Source: Nitrososphaerota archaeon
GTDB lineage: Archaea; Thermoproteota; Nitrososphaeria; Nitrososphaerales; JACPRH01
Length of the DNA stretch: 8,394 nucleotides
Assembly: GCA_029460375.1 (NCBI GenBank)
Contig: JARPAQ010000135.1
Location: forward strand, 1 to 8,394
Reading direction: 5' to 3'
Shown: one piece after another, positions 6,820 through 8,394 of the stretch
How the letters are laid out: each line of letters begins with the position of its first letter
Position numbering within the stretch: position 1 is the stretch's first letter
Position numbers and translations under genes: made by a program
Notes under the pieces: generated by a model
What the model was told of the DNA's origin: nothing
Databases searched by the model: none
What the model saw: only the letters and a program-made list of their open reading frames with translations

Positions 6820-7092
6820 ATGGCGAAGCTGAAGATCCTAGTCTGGGAGACAAAAGAGCCGATTGGAGAACCTGCAGTTGAAGTAACTATCCCTACGTAC
6901 TTGGCGAAGTGGGTTCCTAAAATGATGCAGTTCATGCCTAGGAAGACTAAGGAAGAGGTGTGGGGGGAAGGTCTCGACTTGGGGGACTTCAACTTGGATG
7001 AGTTGATCAAGGAGGCGGTTGAGAAAGGTGAGTCCGAGATTATGGAGGTTAAGGCTAAAGACGCCTACGTAAAGATCTTCGTCGAGCAGTAA
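6820..7092 (+). CDS. Small protein resembling the C-terminal domain of SHOCT-like proteins, function unknown
   Basis: The protein has 90 residues and no signal or transmembrane segment. It has a beta strand opening (KLKILVWE), a strand with VEVTIPTYLAKWVPKMM, a charged middle, a helix NLDELIKEAVEKGES and a closing strand pair (IMEVKAKDAYVKIFVEQ). This order of strand, IP..LAKW..K, hDLDELh..h..GE, then strand ending in hxVE, resembles a small domain that follows SHOCT-like helices in bacterial proteins. I recall it there near membrane-stress genes and PadR regulators. Here the domain stands alone. Its role is not established. It has its own TATA box and lies 82 bases after padR, so it is probably separately transcribed yet functionally linked. 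Confidence 0.7.
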   Translation: MAKLKILVWETKEPIGEPAVEVTIPTYLAKWVPKMMQFMPRKTKEEVWGEGLDLGDFNLDELIKEAVEKGESEIMEVKAKDAYVKIFVEQ

Positions 7093-7110
7093 CTAGGTTA
7101 CGGAAACCAA

Positions 7111-7343
7111 TTGCCTCTGAAAGTTGACTTCGGCAGAATCTTTTCCGTGATCATCCTTCTATTAATCGGCATTGTGCTTTTGATCATCTGGGTAGCTGTA
7201 GTAGTAATCTCCTTATTCATCTCAGTAGATGCCTATGCATTTATGGCGCTGTTAATTTAGCGCTAGCGGGCATAATATCAGGAATCATACAGATACTTTA
7301 TGGAATATCCGGGTGGAGAGAATTAGGTTCTCGAAAAAGGTAG
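7111..7343 (+). pseudogene. Small membrane protein gene, apparently broken by a one-base frameshift
   Basis: From TTG at 7111 a frame encodes 49 residues ending at a TAG (7258-7260). It holds one long hydrophobic stretch (about residues 10-36) and the start of a second. Another frame, open from before 7200, continues with NLALAGIISGIIQILYGISG and ends in WRELGSRKR at 7343. Adding one T in the TTT at 7240-7242 would join them into a protein of about 77 residues, with two or three transmembrane helices and a positively charged tail. The two halves look like parts of one protein. It lies 18 bases after the preceding gene. It could be a true pseudogene, a programmed shift or a base-call error; if intact, the product is a small membrane protein of unknown function. 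Confidence 0.45.
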
Positions 7344-7490
7344 TGAACCTGATCGGGCTTGTATTATTCAACGTAAAATTCTATGATAGGTATGAACATT
7401 GGTAGAAAGAACGTGGGGAGAGATATACTCGAACATATCAAGATTACTTAGTGATATCGCATAAATTTATGAGACCGTTTTTCTATCAAG

Positions 7491-7676
7491 CTATATCTCC
7501 ACTTTGTCCCATACGTGCTCGTGCGCGTAATAGATGAAGGTTTTGATGATGGCGTCGATTACGCCGACCGTTCCTGCTATATCGAATCGATTCGTGATTA
7601 GATAGGCTACAGTTATTGTGATTGAGGTGGCTATGATACGCCACGAGATGGTCTTGAAAAGACTTTTGCGCTTCAT
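7491..7676 (-). CDS. DUF2061 small membrane protein
   Basis: The protein has 61 residues and matches the DUF2061 pattern closely. It starts KRKSLFKTISWRIIATSITI, continues through one hydrophobic helix (VAYLITNRF), then GVIDAIIKTFIYYAHEHVWDKVE. The family is widespread in bacteria and archaea; its function is not established. In some bacteria, DUF2061 is fused to adenylylsulfate kinase. The start is an ATG with GAGGAGA eight bases upstream (7685-7691 on the + strand), a strong Shine-Dalgarno. A TTATAAAA box lies about 32-39 bases before the ATG. The gene faces left, against its neighbours on both sides. Confidence 0.92.
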   Translation of the reverse strand: MKRKSLFKTISWRIIATSITITVAYLITNRFDIAGTVGVIDAIIKTFIYYAHEHVWDKVEI

Positions 7677-7707
7677 CCTGAATGTCTCCTCATCTCTTAT
7701 TCGGGTT

Positions 7708-7715
7708 TTTTATAA
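7708..7715 (-). promoter_or_regulatory. TATA box for the DUF2061 gene
   Basis: The leftward strand reads TTATAAAA here. Standard archaeal spacing would put the transcription start near 7683, which would leave little room for the Shine-Dalgarno at 7685-7691. The true start may therefore be slightly upstream of that estimate. Confidence 0.4.
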
Positions 7716-7831
7716 GGTTGTAAGGTAATTTGGAAAGCAGTTTAGCAATAATAATTCCTGATAGTACAAACAGCCTAGCCTCACCCCCCATATTTTCCGA
7801 TATTAGCCATTATTCTTTTCATCGTGATCAC

Positions 7832-8089
7832 TCTTTTAGTATTTGTGCAACAGGATATGCTACGGTTTTATTGCGTCAACGTTGCACCAAGGATTAAGAG
7901 ATACATCAATCGTAAGGTGGCGGAAATATGGGATATCATCCTCCTCATATATTCGCCTTGAATGGTGTTATCTTTCCAATACGGATAGCAGTGAAGTCGG
8001 GGTTGTGGCGGCCCATGTCAGGCTGGTCAGTACATCCCCCACGGGCGCAGGAGCCACATGCCTGCGTCCAACCAACCCCCACACTCTTC
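7832..8089 (+). ncRNA. Candidate structured non-coding RNA, family unknown
   Basis: The 495 bases between the DUF2061 gene and the gene at 8172 hold no convincing protein frame but contain strong stems. Stem 1 pairs 7832-7851 with 7881-7901 (one mismatch, one bulge). Stem 2 pairs 7919-7930 with 7946-7957 (11 of 12) plus GGAT/ATCC in its loop. Stem 3 pairs GGGGTTG (7999-8005) with CAACCCC (8073-8079). Stem 4 pairs 8043-8051 with 8061-8069 (nine pairs). Five G-U pairs occur in these stems and all are allowed only on the + strand. The 7990-8080 part is clearly richer in G+C than its surroundings. No SRP RNA tip, RNase P core (GAGGAAAGTCC) or tRNA T-loop is visible. A remnant of a mobile element is the main alternative. 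Confidence 0.45.
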
Positions 8090-8130
8090 TGGAATAGCAC
8101 AAAATTATGTGAATTTCAGCTCCATATCGC

Positions 8131-8138
8131 ATAAATAT
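8131..8138 (+). promoter_or_regulatory. TATA box for the gene at 8172
   Basis: ATAAATAT lies 34-41 bases before the ATG at 8172 and predicts a transcription start near 8160. It is part of a 13-base string (ATATCGCATAAAT) that also occurs at 7454-7466. Confidence 0.5.
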
Positions 8139-8149
8139 CAAGTATTCGA

Positions 8150-8171
8150 TATTCGAAACGGTTTCCGAATA
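8150..8171. promoter_or_regulatory. Imperfect palindrome against the start codon, possible operator
   Basis: TATTCG at 8150-8155 and CGAATA at 8166-8171 are perfect inverted arms, and AA/TT pairs continue inside. The site ends directly before the ATG at 8172 and covers the predicted transcription start, a usual place for a repressor site. TATTCG is also repeated at 8143-8148. No binding protein is identified. Confidence 0.35.
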
Positions 8172-8394
8172 ATGCGACTAGGCTACCTGGCATCGGGCCT
8201 TGCGGTAATTCTGCTAGGAATCGGTGTGACTTTATGGGCGTACGGAGAGTCTCTAAACTTTCAAAGTCATATCGAAAGCTCATCGATAAACTCTCCTGGC
8301 GCTATTGCTCAATTGGAAGTGGCACGTGTAAGTGTGTCCCTAATGATGCTTGGAGCAGAGGCTTTTTCCGCTTTTGGCGTAGTTATTCTAGTAT
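8172..8394 (+). CDS. Membrane protein of unknown function (3' end outside window)
   Basis: The frame is open for 74 codons to the window edge. It begins MRLGYLASGLAVILLGIGVT, a likely uncleaved first transmembrane helix. A polar, probably extracytoplasmic segment follows, rich in Ser and Asn, and then a second hydrophobic stretch (SVSLMMLGAEAFSAFGVVIL). The ATG follows a good TATA box at 8131-8138 with a leader of about 12 bases and no Shine-Dalgarno. I recognise no family. The helix-loop-helix layout is common among small archaeal membrane proteins. Confidence 0.7.
   Translation, partial: MRLGYLASGLAVILLGIGVTLWAYGESLNFQSHIESSSINSPGAIAQLEVARVSVSLMMLGAEAFSAFGVVILV

Noticed and set aside
7383..7451. 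22-residue frame MIGMNIGRKNVGRDILEHIK...
   Set aside because: It faintly resembles the start of a winged-helix protein but ends at once; no support beyond an ATG.
8043..8069. Cobalamin riboswitch B12 box (AGCCACATGCCTGC resembles it)
   Set aside because: The match needs a gap, the bases are in a nine-pair hairpin, the other conserved riboswitch blocks are absent, and no B12-related gene follows.
7999..8079. tRNA with a seven-pair acceptor stem GGGGTTG/CAACCCC
   Set aside because: No T-arm with a TTC loop precedes the 3' strand, and no D-arm or anticodon arm fits.
7928..8134. 68-residue + strand frame, and an overlapping 84-residue frame at 7843-8097
   Set aside because: Both run through the stem-loop region, have Pro/Trp/His/Ser-rich composition without helix or domain pattern, and have no Shine-Dalgarno or promoter in place.

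Overview
The window looks archaeal. Several genes have an A/T-rich TATA-like box about 30-50 bases upstream of the start codon, some with a Shine-Dalgarno sequence, and GTG and TTG starts occur. The Tat genes are ordered tatC-tatA-tatA, with TatA tails unlike bacterial ones. A heme O synthase suggests respiration with heme O/A-type oxidases. A member of the Thermoproteota (Nitrososphaeria or Bathyarchaeia-like) would fit. This placement is inference from gene content, not from a marker gene.

Left part (1-3322): the 3' part of a cyclophilin-type prolyl isomerase reads rightward and ends at a hairpin/T-run terminator. Facing it is a leftward three-gene sugar operon. It contains an RmlA-like nucleotidyltransferase, an unusual GlmU-like protein with a left-handed beta-helix acyltransferase domain, and a GpgS-like GT-A glycosyltransferase. 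The genes are tightly coupled: a TTG start lies just after one stop, and a GTGA stop/start overlap links the last two. Together they would make an activated sugar and transfer it. The glycosyltransferase frame is broken by one in-frame TAA near its 5' end.

Middle part (3381-5857): ctaB (heme O synthase) has its own promoter. Upstream of it is a tat operon of tatC and two different tatA genes, which encodes an apparently complete twin-arginine export system. Two CACCGGTT repeats sit over the tatC start.

Right part (5858-8394): this is an accessory-looking stretch of small genes. It holds a short two-helix membrane protein, a PadR-type regulator, a small domain protein resembling the C-terminal domain of bacterial SHOCT-like proteins, a small membrane protein that appears frameshifted, a DUF2061 membrane protein (leftward), and the start of another membrane protein cut by the window edge. 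A 28-bp repeat lies upstream of both the first membrane gene and padR.

The most unexplained segment is the gene-free stretch 7677-8171. It contains a series of strong stem-loops whose G-U pairs all favour the + strand, so it may encode a structured RNA of about 260 nt that I cannot assign to a family.
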